Source: Pseudomonadota bacterium (GTDB lineage Bacteria; Pseudomonadota; Gammaproteobacteria; Steroidobacterales; Steroidobacteraceae). From it: a stretch of DNA of 36,170 bases. A program made the position numbers and the translations under genes. The notes beneath the pieces are model-generated. The model ran no database searches. It was given only the letters and a program-made list of their open reading frames with translations, and was not told the DNA's origin. Shown in pieces: positions 17,567 to 25,329 of the stretch. The stretch's first letter is position 1. The number at the start of each line of letters is the position of its first letter. The stretch is from positions 1 to 36,170 of the forward strand of contig JANXQL010000206.1 of assembly GCA_025356815.1 (NCBI GenBank), read 5' to 3'.

Positions 17567-17607
17567 CGGGCGCCAGTCGTCAGAATCCGGCGCTGCCAAG
17601 GACCCCC

Positions 17608-18351
17608 ATGCCCGAAACGCCCGACAGTCCCGGCGCCAGTGCGCCGGCCGAAGACGCGCAGCCCTACCGCGGGCGCGAGCTGACCCGTGTGCGGCGGTGG
17701 CTATACTGGCTCGGCACGCCGGTCGCGATGCTCTTGGTGCGCGTCTGGTGGCTGACCTGCCGCGTGGTGCGGATCGAGGGCGGTGAACACGTCGTGGCGG
17801 GCCTGCAGGGCGGGCCGTTCATCCCGGTCTACTGGCACCAGCACCAGTTGTTCTGCACCCGATTCCTGCTGCAGCAGCGCGTGCACGGCCTGTCGCCGGG
17901 GTTTCTGATCAGCCCGTCCGTCGACGGGGAAATCCCGGCGATGATCGCCAAGCGCGAGAAGACCTACGTCATTCGCGGCTCGTCCAGTCACACCGGCGCG
18001 CGCACGCTGCGTGACTACTACCAGGCGCTGCGCGCGGGCGTGTCCCCCGCGATCACCGTCGACGGCCCGTACGGGCCGCCGTTCGAGTGCAAGCCGGGAG
18101 CGGTGTTGCTCGCGCAGCTGTCGGGCCGGCCGATCGTCGCGATCACCTTCCATGCCGAGCGCGCCTGGCTGTTCCGCGCCTGGGATCGCTTCGTACTGCC
18201 CTGGCCGTTTGCCCGGATCACGATCGTGGTCGGCGAGCCGCGCTACGTGCCCAAACGCGTGGATGCCGAAGAGGTCCTGCGCCTGCAGCAAGCGGTCACG
18301 GACGAGCTGCGGGTGCTCTACCGCAAGGCGCGGGCGCTGGCCGGCGACTGA
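17608..18351 (+). CDS. DUF374 / lysophospholipid acyltransferase-like protein
   Basis: A 247-aa protein of the DUF374 family, related to lysophospholipid and lipid A acyltransferases. It has one hydrophobic anchor (about 31-52) and the family run YWHQHQLF (75-82), VDGEIPAMIAK (105-115), RGSSSHTGARTL (123-134), ITVDGPYGP (149-157), KPGAVLLAQLSGRPIV (162-177) and the WDRF segment near 192. Expected activity is acyl transfer to a lipid or sugar acceptor at the inner membrane; the substrate is unknown. ATG 17608 has AAGGA 5 bases upstream. It lies 41 bases after the PPTase, probably co-transcribed, and its last 34 bases overlap the convergent CDF gene. Confidence 0.88.
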   Translation: MPETPDSPGASAPAEDAQPYRGRELTRVRRWLYWLGTPVAMLLVRVWWLTCRVVRIEGGEHVVAGLQGGPFIPVYWHQHQLFCTRFLLQQRVHGLSPGFLISPSVDGEIPAMIAKREKTYVIRGSSSHTGARTLRDYYQALRAGVSPAITVDGPYGPPFECKPGAVLLAQLSGRPIVAITFHAERAWLFRAWDRFVLPWPFARITIVVGEPRYVPKRVDAEEVLRLQQAVTDELRVLYRKARALAGD

Positions 18352-19343
18352 GGCTGCATCGCGGCATGGCCGCAGTGCTGGTCGAGATCTGCGCAGTCAG
18401 CGAGCTCCAGCTGGATCGTCGAGTGGGTGATCCGGAACTCGTCGACGAGCACCCGCTTCAGTGCGGCCAGCGCCTCCGCCGCGTCAGCGCCCGGCGCGAG
18501 CCGGGCATGCATCGTCAGTAGGGTTTCGCGCGGCGTCAGTGACCAGGCGTGCACGTGATGCACGTCCAGCACCGCGGGCACCGTCGCCACCAGCCGACGG
18601 CCGAGTCCGGCCGCGTCGAAGCCCGCCGGTGCGCCTTCCTGAAGGACGTGCGCTGAATGCGCGAGCAGCTGCCAGGCGCCGCGCGCGATCAGCGCGGTCA
18701 CCACCAGCGACAGCCACGCGTCGGCGGCATACCAGCCGGTTGCGATCACGATCCCGGCGGCGAGCGCCGCGGCGCCCGAGCCTGCCAGGTCGCTGAGCAC
18801 GTGCAGGTAGGCTGCGCGCACGTTCAGGTCGTGCTCGTCGCCATGTAGCAGCCACGCCGCGACGACGTTGACGCCCAGGCCCGCGAGCGCGACGCCCAGT
18901 GCCAGCGGCCCGTTGATCGGGTGCGGGTGCATCAAGCGCTGACCGGCCTCGACCAGGATGGCGATGACGATCGCGAGCAACAGCAGCGAGTTCACGAACG
19001 CCGCCAGTACCTGCAGCCGGGTGTGGCCGAAGGAGCGGTCGCGGGACGCCGGGCGCCGGGCGAGCCGGTGGGCGAAATAGGCCAGGGCGAGCGCAAGGGT
19101 GTCGACGAACATGTGGCCGGCGTCGGCCATCAGCGCGAGCGAATTGGACCAGTAGCCGCCGACCGCCTCGACGATCGTGAACAGCCCGATCAGCCAGAAT
19201 GCGACCCCGAGGCCCGAACCCGAGCCGTGGCCGTGCCCGGGGCCGCGATGATGCTCATGCTCATGGTCATGGTCATGGTCATGCTCCCGGTGACCGGAGC
19301 TGGGCCTGGCGGGCGGGGGCGAAGCGGGCGTCGCGGCGTTCAT
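18318..19343 (-). CDS. Cation diffusion facilitator (zinc-type exporter)
   Basis: Inner-membrane metal/proton antiporter of the CDF family, closest in style to ZitB/CzcD. The 341-aa protein has six predicted helices. The transport site is visible as His77 and Asp81 (DAGHMFVD) and His181 and Asp185 (HVLSD), the two-His two-Asp set typical of zinc exporters. Residues 18-39 are packed with histidines (alternating HD/HE), a cytosolic metal-binding tail. A C-terminal cytoplasmic domain follows the helices. The frame extends upstream to a TTG at 19388, but ATG 19343 is preferred. It is convergent with the DUF374 gene, overlapping by 34 bases. Metal is likely Zn(II), possibly Co or Cd. Confidence 0.92.
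   Translation of the reverse strand: MNAATPASPPPARPSSGHREHDHDHDHEHEHHRGPGHGHGSGSGLGVAFWLIGLFTIVEAVGGYWSNSLALMADAGHMFVDTLALALAYFAHRLARRPASRDRSFGHTRLQVLAAFVNSLLLLAIVIAILVEAGQRLMHPHPINGPLALGVALAGLGVNVVAAWLLHGDEHDLNVRAAYLHVLSDLAGSGAAALAAGIVIATGWYAADAWLSLVVTALIARGAWQLLAHSAHVLQEGAPAGFDAAGLGRRLVATVPAVLDVHHVHAWSLTPRETLLTMHARLAPGADAAEALAALKRVLVDEFRITHSTIQLELADCADLDQHCGHAAMQPQSPASARALR
19251..19286 (-). repeat. Hexamer repeat encoding the His-rich tail
   Basis: Six tandem 6-bp units (ATGCTC or ATGGTC on the plus strand) at 19251-19286 encode alternating His-Asp/His-Glu pairs in the CDF N-terminus. Unit number changes by slippage would lengthen or shorten the metal-binding tail in frame. Confidence 0.75.
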
Positions 19344-19349
19344 CGGTGC

Positions 19350-19378
19350 ACTGTAGAGGCCCGGATCAGTGGGGGCAA
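19350..19378 (-). promoter_or_regulatory. Possible promoter of the CDF gene, leaderless geometry
   Basis: On the minus strand TTGCCC (19373-19378) and TACAGT (19350-19355) are 17 bases apart. The -10 ends 6 bases before the ATG at 19343, so a start 7 bases after it would fall on the A of ATG. Each box matches the consensus at four of six positions, so this is tentative. Confidence 0.3.
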
Positions 19379-19551
19379 TCCCAGCCAAAAATTCAATGGG
19401 GTCCGCAGGTTATCTTGCATTCCTCGAAATTCATGACAGAATGACTCGCAACTCACTATGCCGCGTCATTCCGTGAACTGTGCATCAGGTCCGGAACCGC
19501 TAGCGGCGGGCTGCGACACTGGCTCTAGACGCCGGGGTAGGGCTTGCGTAA

Positions 19552-22251
19552 ATGCCGATCGTGACGAGCGAAGATGATCGGGGCTTCACGGCCTCCGACA
19601 TACTCTCGCCGCAGCGCTGGGCGCCTGCGGCGAGCCGGCTCGCCTTTGGCCTCGACGTCACCTGCACCAAGATCGCGGTCGACTTCCAGAACCTCGAGCC
19701 TGCCAGCGCCGACGCGACCGTCCGCCAAAACCTCGACCTGCTGCGCGAAGCGACCGGCACCGACGCCGTCTTCCTCGCCACGTTCGATGCCGTGGGCAAC
19801 TCGATCCACTCGATCGAAGTCGCGAAGGGCCTGTTCGTGCCCTGTTCGCCCGAGGTGCTGCGTGGCGAGCCGCTGGCGCAATTTCCGTGGATTCGCGAGC
19901 GCCTGACGCATACCCGCATTCTGGAGATCCGCGACACGCTCAACGCCCGCAGGGAACTCGCGGGCGAGGCGCAGCGCTTCGGCGAACTGGGCATGCGCGC
20001 GCTGCTCTTGGTCGGCCTTGCCGTCCGTGGCCGCCCCTACGGCTTCCTCGGCCTCGCCACAGGCGCCCCGTGCGTCGGCTGGGATGTGAACTTCCACCTG
20101 CTGCTGAAGCTGGTCGGAAATAGCCTGGCCGGCGGCCTCGACCGGGTCGCGCTGCAGCGCGAGGTCGAGGACCTCAAGGAGCGCAACGCGCTGTCCCTGC
20201 CGTGCACCAACGAAGGCCTGTGGGACTATGATGCGGCCAGCAACCGCACCTGGTTCTCGCCGCGCTGGAAGGCGATGTTCGGCTACGCAGAGGACGAGCT
20301 GAGCCGGGCGCCGGACTGGAACAAGCTCGTCCACCCGGACGACCTGCCGCGCGTGTCGCAAATGATTCGCGAGCACGTCGCGGGCCGTTCGCCGCTGTTC
20401 GAGAGCATGCATCGCATGCGCCATCGCGACGGCGAGTGGCGTTGGGTCGTGTCGCGCGCCAAGGCGCACGTCGACCAGGGCAGCCTCAAGCGCCTGATCG
20501 GCGTCGAGCTCGATGTCACCGAACGCAAGCTGTACGAGGAGGCATTGTTCCGCGAGAAGGAACGCGGCCAGATCACGCTGCAGTCGATCGGCGACGGGGT
20601 GATCACCACCGACGAGCAGTCCCGCGTCGAGTACCTCAATCCCGTGGCCGAGGAACTGACCGGCTGGCGGGTCGAGGACGCGATGGGCCGCAACGTCGAC
20701 GAGATCTTCCGTGCGTTTCACGAGGAGACGTGCGAGCCGCTGGAGAGTCCCCTGGCGTCAGCGATCCGGCGACTGCGGCCGGTCAAGTCCGTGCGGCCGA
20801 TGCTGTTCATCCGCCGCGACGGCAACGAGATCTACATCGAAAGCACCGCCTCGCCGATCCGCGACGGCACCGGCACGGTGACCGGCGGCGTGCTCGTGTT
20901 CCACGACGTGACCGAGTCGCGCGAGCTCAACCGTCGGCTGAGCTACCACGCCAGTCACGACGTGCTCACCGGGCTCGTCAACCGCCGCGAGTTCGAAAAT
21001 CGCCTCGAGCGCGCGCTCAGGAGCGCCAAGGCGCGCGAGACCTCCTACGCGCTGTGCTACCTCGACCTCGACCAGTTCAAGATCGTCAACGACACCTGTG
21101 GCCACAGCGCAGGCGACGCGCTGCTTGGCCAGGTCGGCCAGCTGCTGAAGTCCAAGGTGCGCTGGCGGGACACGCTGTCGCGTCTCGGCGGCGACGAGTT
21201 CGGCGTGCTGCTGGAGGCCTGCTCGCTCGACGATGCGCTGCGCACCGCAGAGTCGCTGCGCGAGGCCGTGCGCAACTGCCGCTTCCAGTGGGAGGACCGT
21301 ACCTTCCGCCTTGGCGTCAGTATCGGCGTCGTGCCGATCACGCCGGAGAACGAGGACGTCGCCTCGGTGCTGTCGGCCGCAGACAGCGCCTCGCAGGCGG
21401 CCAAGGAGCAGGGTCGCAACCGTGTCCACTGCTTCGAGGAGAACGATCTCGACCTGATGCGCCGCCGGCGCGAGATGCAGTGGGCGGCGCGCATCAATAC
21501 CGCGCTCGAGGAAAATCGTTTCGACCTGTACCGGCAGACGATCCTGCCGCTCAGCGGCGACGAGCCCGGACTGCACTACGAAATTCTGCTGCGCATGCGC
21601 GACGAGCAGGGCAAGATCATCACGCCCGACAATTTCATCGCCGCCGCCGAGCGCTATGGCCTGACGCCGTCGATCGACCGCTGGGTCGTCGAGAACACAC
21701 TGCGCTGGCTCGTGTCCGAGGCCGACGAGCGCGACAAGCTCGCGATGTGCTCGATCAATCTCTCGGGCCAGAGCCTCGGCGACGACAAGTTCCTGCCGTT
21801 CGTGATCGAGCAATTCCACCGTACCGGGCTCGACGCGCGCCGGATCTGCTTCGAGATCACTGAGACCGCGGCGATCGCCAGCTTCTCGCAGGCGAACCGG
21901 TTCATCCAGGCGCTGAAGGAGCTGGGCTGCAAGTTCGCGCTCGACGACTTCGGCACGGGCCTGTCGTCGTTCGGCTACCTCAAGCACTTCCCGGTCGACT
22001 TCCTCAAGATCGACGGCAGCTTCGTCAAGGAGATCCTGCACGATCCGATCGACCGCGAGATGGTGCGCTCGATCAACGAGATCGGTCACCTGACCGGCAA
22101 GCGCACGATCGCCGAGTTCGCCGAGAACGAGGAGATCATCTGCATGCTGCGCAACCTGGGCGTGGACTACGCGCAGGGCTACGGCGTGGCGCGCCCCCAG
22201 CGCATCCAGCGTGGGGGCGCGGAGGACCGCAGCTTCGTCCTCGACACCTGA
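19552..22251 (+). CDS. GAF-PAS-PAS-GGDEF-EAL cyclic-di-GMP protein
   Basis: An 899-aa cytosolic signalling protein with no membrane segments. In order: a GAF-like domain (about 50-205), PAS (about 212-325, ending DVTERK), PAS (about 338-455, ending HDVTESREL), GGDEF (about 460-620) with an intact GGDEF at 546-550, and EAL (about 640-890). In the phosphodiesterase domain the EAL signature reads EIL (Glu677), while the other catalytic elements remain: NLSGQSL, EITET, DDFGTG with Asp798-Asp799, Lys819, IAEFAENEE and QGY. Both c-di-GMP synthesis and hydrolysis are therefore possible; the net activity cannot be told. The GAF and PAS domains would sense small ligands or redox. The start ATG has no strong ribosome site. 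It is divergent from the CDF gene and convergent with nadC. Confidence 0.93.
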   Translation: MPIVTSEDDRGFTASDILSPQRWAPAASRLAFGLDVTCTKIAVDFQNLEPASADATVRQNLDLLREATGTDAVFLATFDAVGNSIHSIEVAKGLFVPCSPEVLRGEPLAQFPWIRERLTHTRILEIRDTLNARRELAGEAQRFGELGMRALLLVGLAVRGRPYGFLGLATGAPCVGWDVNFHLLLKLVGNSLAGGLDRVALQREVEDLKERNALSLPCTNEGLWDYDAASNRTWFSPRWKAMFGYAEDELSRAPDWNKLVHPDDLPRVSQMIREHVAGRSPLFESMHRMRHRDGEWRWVVSRAKAHVDQGSLKRLIGVELDVTERKLYEEALFREKERGQITLQSIGDGVITTDEQSRVEYLNPVAEELTGWRVEDAMGRNVDEIFRAFHEETCEPLESPLASAIRRLRPVKSVRPMLFIRRDGNEIYIESTASPIRDGTGTVTGGVLVFHDVTESRELNRRLSYHASHDVLTGLVNRREFENRLERALRSAKARETSYALCYLDLDQFKIVNDTCGHSAGDALLGQVGQLLKSKVRWRDTLSRLGGDEFGVLLEACSLDDALRTAESLREAVRNCRFQWEDRTFRLGVSIGVVPITPENEDVASVLSAADSASQAAKEQGRNRVHCFEENDLDLMRRRREMQWAARINTALEENRFDLYRQTILPLSGDEPGLHYEILLRMRDEQGKIITPDNFIAAAERYGLTPSIDRWVVENTLRWLVSEADERDKLAMCSINLSGQSLGDDKFLPFVIEQFHRTGLDARRICFEITETAAIASFSQANRFIQALKELGCKFALDDFGTGLSSFGYLKHFPVDFLKIDGSFVKEILHDPIDREMVRSINEIGHLTGKRTIAEFAENEEIICMLRNLGVDYAQGYGVARPQRIQRGGAEDRSFVLDT

Positions 22252-22257
22252 CTCTGC

Positions 22258-22271
22258 GACGCCCTGGCGTC
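22258..22271. terminator. Short hairpin between the GGDEF-EAL gene and nadC
   Basis: GACGCC (22258-22263), CT, GGCGTC (22266-22271) forms a perfect 6-bp stem flanked by CCTGAC/GTCAGG (22247-22252 and 22269-22274) as an alternative pairing. It lies between the convergent stops and touches the nadC stop. No T-run follows, so an intrinsic terminator is doubtful. Confidence 0.3.
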
Positions 22272-23121
22272 AGGTCCCGAGCGTGAGGCGCATCGACAGG
22301 TCCACCGCCCGGACGTGCTTGGTGATCGCGCCGATCGAGATGAAGTCGACGCCGGTCGCGGCGACTTGGCGGATCGTGGCAAGATCGATCCCGCCCGACG
22401 CCTCCAGCCCCAGCGGTCGCAAGCGGCAGCGGTTGCGAGCCACGGCCTGCGCGAGCTCCGCGAGGCTGAATTCGTCGAGCAACGCCATGTCGGCGTCGGC
22501 CGCGAAGGCCTGCTCGAGCTCGTCCAGCGTTTCCACCTCGACCTCCACCGGCACGCTCGGAGCGAGCCGGCGCGCGGCCGTGACGGCGGCCGCGATCGAG
22601 CCGGCGGCAGCAATGTGGTTCTCCTTGATCAGGATGCCGTCGTACAGCCCGAGGCGGTGGTTGCCGCCGCCGCCGCAGCGGACGGCGTACTTCTGCGCCA
22701 GACGCAGCCCGGGAAGGGTCTTGCGCGTGTCGAGGATCCGGCAGCCGGTGCCCTCAATTGCCTGCACGTAGCGCTGCGCGGCGGTCGCGGTGCCCGACAG
22801 CAGCTGCAGAAAGTTCAGTGCTGAGCGCTCGCCGGTCAGGAGCGCACGCGCGGGTCCCGAGGCCTCGAACAGCAACTGGCCGGGCGCGACGGTGGCGCCG
22901 TCGCGGCTGTGCCAGACCACGTGGACGGCGGGATCGAGCGCTGCGAACACCGCATCGACCCAGGGTGCGCCGCACAGCACGGCCGACTCGCGCGTGATGA
23001 CGCGGGCCCGGCCGACGGCGTCGGCGGGGACCAGCCGGGCGGTCAGGTCGCCACTGCCGATGTCCTCGGCGAGCGCGGTGGCCACGGTACGGTCCAGATC
23101 GGCAGGCAGCGTCGTGTCCAT
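22270..23121 (-). CDS. nadC: Nicotinate-nucleotide pyrophosphorylase (quinolinate PRTase)
   Basis: Makes nicotinate mononucleotide from quinolinate and PRPP in de novo NAD synthesis, in the cytosol. The 283-aa protein shows [10 protein letters not shown], the [10 protein letters not shown] helix, the active-site [29 protein letters not shown], and EVEVETLDE near the metal site. C-terminal EASGGI and DFISIGAIT are also family-typical. The frame runs 32 codons further upstream without family similarity; ATG 23121 gives the normal N-terminus. It is an isolated minus-strand gene, not linked to nadA or nadB here. Confidence 0.96.
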   Translation of the reverse strand: MDTTLPADLDRTVATALAEDIGSGDLTARLVPADAVGRARVITRESAVLCGAPWVDAVFAALDPAVHVVWHSRDGATVAPGQLLFEASGPARALLTGERSALNFLQLLSGTATAAQRYVQAIEGTGCRILDTRKTLPGLRLAQKYAVRCGGGGNHRLGLYDGILIKENHIAAAGSIAAAVTAARRLAPSVPVEVEVETLDELEQAFAADADMALLDEFSLAELAQAVARNRCRLRPLGLEASGGIDLATIRQVAATGVDFISIGAITKHVRAVDLSMRLTLGT

Positions 23122-23243
23122 GGCAAAAGCCTTACACGCGCCAACGGAAAAGGAAACCCGTGCAGCCCGGGTCGCGGTCTCGGTCGCGCCGTGGCCCGGA
23201 CAGGCGGGACGGGGCATGGGCCGCGGCGCGGCCGGCGCAAGCC

Positions 23244-23267
23244 GGTGGCGGCCCTGCGGCCGCCACC
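23244..23267. terminator. Strong hairpin downstream of the PuuD-like gene
   Basis: GGTGGCGGCC (23244-23253), a CTGC loop and GGCCGCCACC (23258-23267) make a perfect 10-bp stem in the 163-base gap between the PuuD-like stop and the nadC start, 17 bases past that stop on the minus strand. There is no T-run, so it may act in factor-dependent termination or protect the mRNA 3' end. The rest of the gap is GC-rich and shows no gene. Confidence 0.5.
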
Positions 23268-23284
23268 GATCGACCGCTAACGGA

Positions 23285-23884
23285 TCAGAACGGCAGTGTG
23301 TGCGTGTGGCCGCTCATGCACATCAGCATCGGGATCGACAGGATGAAGTTCGTGCGCGAGGCATACAGCGCGATCTTGCGCGCCGCGGCCTTCTCTTCGT
23401 CCGTCGCAGGCACGATGCCGAGAATCTTCTTCTGGTTCGGCCAGATCAGGCCCCAGACGTTGAGCAGCATGATCGTGCCAAGCCACGCCCCGACACCGAT
23501 CGTGCGCATGTCCGGGGACAGCATGAAGGCCTTGTGGATCGAGCCGTAGAACATCATCAGGTAGTACGCGCCGGTGAGCCAGGTGACCAGCGCCGCCCAG
23601 CGGAACCACCACAGTGCGGTCGGAGCGATGTACTTGGAGATGCCGGCGCCGCCCGGACCGCCCTTGTCGGCCGCGGCGGCCGCAAGTCCCGGCACCTGGA
23701 CGACGTTGAAGTAGTAGAGCAGGCCGATCCACATCACGCCCGCGACGATGTGCAGCCAGCGCGCGACTTGCGCATGATGAAATCCGACGTCGCCGCCTGC
23801 CAGGGAGGTGAGCGCGATGCTGATCAGGATCGCGAGCACGAACCCGGTCGTGATGGAGCCCTTGACGGAGGTGAGTGGATTCAT
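23285..23884 (-). CDS. PuuD-like (urate oxidase N-terminal family) membrane protein
   Basis: A 199-aa inner-membrane protein with about four to five helices (near 10-30, 40-60, 93-112, 128-150 and 177-193). The stretches [37 protein letters not shown] and [13 protein letters not shown] match the membrane domain of the urate hydroxylase PuuD/DUF989 family. It lacks the cytochrome c domain of true PuuD, and no purine-degradation genes are near, so urate oxidation is not supported. Conserved histidines (for example in the first core helix and at the C-terminus, SGHTHT) could bind heme or metal. AAGAGGA lies upstream of the ATG. It is divergent from the DUF1289 gene. Confidence 0.75.
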   Translation of the reverse strand: MNPLTSVKGSITTGFVLAILISIALTSLAGGDVGFHHAQVARWLHIVAGVMWIGLLYYFNVVQVPGLAAAAADKGGPGGAGISKYIAPTALWWFRWAALVTWLTGAYYLMMFYGSIHKAFMLSPDMRTIGVGAWLGTIMLLNVWGLIWPNQKKILGIVPATDEEKAAARKIALYASRTNFILSIPMLMCMSGHTHTLPF

Positions 23885-23961
23885 TTGCTTTAGTCCTCTT
23901 GGATGCCGGGGCGATTCGGCGGTGGGCGCATTCGGATACGCCGGCCGCTGTTCAGTCGGGT

Positions 23962-23991
23962 AGGATAGGGGTTAGCCACAGTTGTTTTCAA
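23962..23991 (-). promoter_or_regulatory. Possible promoter of the PuuD-like gene
   Basis: On the minus strand TTGAAA (23986-23991) and TATCCT (23962-23967) are 18 bases apart, giving a leader of about 70 nt. The -35 is one mismatch from consensus and the -10 two. Confidence 0.4.
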
Positions 23992-24028
23992 CCAGCGTTC
24001 CGCCGCGTTGCCCACCGCCGCCTTGCAG

Positions 24029-24223
24029 ATGTCAGCCACCGTCCCCAATTCACCCTGCATCGGCGTCTGCAACATCGGCCAGCATGGCTGGTGCAGCGGC
24101 TGTTACCGGACGCTGGACGAGATCGCCGGCTGGATGCGACTGGATGCGGCGACCCGCAGCGCGGTGCTGCGGGCCTGCGACGCGCGTCGTACGGCTGGGG
24201 GCGGGCGTGCGCAGGTCCCATGA
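24029..24223 (+). CDS. DUF1289 small cysteine-rich protein
   Basis: A 64-aa protein with the DUF1289 pattern SPCIGVCNIGQHGWCSGCYRT, with cysteines at 10, 14, 22 and 25, followed by LDEIAGWMRL. The four cysteines suggest a zinc or iron-sulfur site. Function is unknown; the family is often listed as Fe-S related. ATG 24029 is preferred over an upstream TTG (24008). It lies 31 bases before grxD on the same strand, so the two may be co-transcribed, which fits an iron-sulfur theme. Confidence 0.85.
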   Translation: MSATVPNSPCIGVCNIGQHGWCSGCYRTLDEIAGWMRLDAATRSAVLRACDARRTAGGGRAQVP

Positions 24224-24254
24224 AGCAGATGTTCAAATCACGAGGTTGCTACAG

Positions 24255-24587
24255 ATGAGTGAGTCAGACGTCTCGGCGCGCATCGGCGCGCATCTCGCCG
24301 CGGCCCCGGTCGTGCTCTTCATGAAGGGGACGCCAGACTTCCCGCAGTGCGGCTTCTCGGCGCAGACCGCCGCGGCCCTGCAGGCCTGCAAGGCCGGCTT
24401 CCACGCGGTCAACATCTTCGAGGACCCGGAACTGCGCGAGGCGCTCAAGGCGCACTCGAACTGGCCGACCTACCCGCAGTTGTACGTCAAGGGCGAACTG
24501 ATGGGCGGCTGTGACATCGTGCTGCAGATGTACCACAGCGGCGAGCTCGCCCAGGTCCTGCAGGAAGCGGGCGCCGTCAGCGCCTGA
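24255..24587 (+). CDS. grxD: Monothiol glutaredoxin Grx4
   Basis: A 110-aa monothiol glutaredoxin that carries and delivers [2Fe-2S] clusters. It has FMKGTPDFPQCGFS with active Cys32 in CGFS, NIFEDPELREALK, the glutathione-site WPTYPQLYVKGELMGGCDI segment, and a final helix. Length and motif match E. coli GrxD. GAGG lies about 9 bases before the ATG. It is convergent with rnt (24-base gap); grxD and rnt are also neighbours in other proteobacteria. Confidence 0.96.
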   Translation: MSESDVSARIGAHLAAAPVVLFMKGTPDFPQCGFSAQTAAALQACKAGFHAVNIFEDPELREALKAHSNWPTYPQLYVKGELMGGCDIVLQMYHSGELAQVLQEAGAVSA

Positions 24588-24611
24588 GCCAGTCCGTACT
24601 GGACGCGCCGC

Positions 24612-25322
24612 TCACGCGCCTTCGGGATCGAGCGGCGCGGGTTCCAGGTCGTTCGGCGCTTCCTCGAGGGGCTCGCCGGCCTCCACCAGCGCCAGGATCC
24701 GTCGCCGCGCCGACTCGAAGATCGGCTTGAACTGGTTGCAGATGTCGCAGAACAGGTCGGCCGTCTGCTCGGCGTCGTAGCGCGCCGAATGGGCCGAGTC
24801 CCGGTCCCACGTCAGTCCCGCCGCCAGCACGGCCTTCGACAGCACCGTCTGCCCGAATGCGACGCCGCCGAGAGTGGCGGTGTCGAAGCAGCTGAACGGG
24901 TGGAACGGGTTGCGCTTGATGCCGGTCCGTGCCACCGCGGCGTTCAAAAAGCCCAGATCGAAGGCGGCGTTGTGGCCGACCAGGATCGCGCGCGTGCAGC
25001 CCGAGTCCTTCAGCGCCGTGCGTACTTCCTTGAACAGCCGGCCGAGCGCGTCGCGCTCCGGCAGCGCTGGCCGCAGCGGATGATGCGGGTCGATGCCATT
25101 GACCGCGAGCGACGCGGGATCCATGCGTCCACCCGGGAACGGCTGCACGTGGAAGCGCCACGTCTCGCTGCGGCGCATGTTGCCGTCCGGATCCAGCGAC
25201 AGGATCACGCCTGCAATCTCCAGGAGCGCGTCGGTCGCACAATTGAAGCCGCCGGTCTCGCAGTCGACGACGACCGGCAGGAAGCCCCGGAAGCGGTCGC
25301 GGATCTGATACGGCGTACTCAT
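24612..25322 (-). CDS. rnt: Ribonuclease T
   Basis: A DEDDh 3'-5' exoribonuclease that trims tRNA and other stable RNA 3' ends. The 236-aa protein shows VDCETGGF (exo I, acid pair), [11 protein letters not shown] (exo II), and [14 protein letters not shown] (exo III, catalytic His and Asp). The C-terminal tail after about 205 is Glu/Pro-rich and adds some 20 residues to the E. coli length. It starts 7 bases after the pyrC stop, the third gene of the aminopeptidase-pyrC-rnt set. Confidence 0.95.
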   Translation of the reverse strand: MSTPYQIRDRFRGFLPVVVDCETGGFNCATDALLEIAGVILSLDPDGNMRRSETWRFHVQPFPGGRMDPASLAVNGIDPHHPLRPALPERDALGRLFKEVRTALKDSGCTRAILVGHNAAFDLGFLNAAVARTGIKRNPFHPFSCFDTATLGGVAFGQTVLSKAVLAAGLTWDRDSAHSARYDAEQTADLFCDICNQFKPIFESARRRILALVEAGEPLEEAPNDLEPAPLDPEGA

Positions 25323-25329
25323 CGGTGAT

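Noticed and set aside
12523-18351. Horizontal transfer of the acyl-activation cluster
   Set aside because: By eye the base composition matches the neighbours and no integrase, transposase, tRNA junction or repeat borders it.
19251-19286. Tandem repeat as a CRISPR or regulatory array
   Set aside because: The units are 6 bp, contiguous and in frame with the His-rich tail of the CDF protein, so the coding explanation is sufficient.
23285-23884. Functional urate oxidation by the PuuD-like protein
   Set aside because: There is no cytochrome c domain and no purine catabolism gene nearby, so only the membrane-family call is kept.
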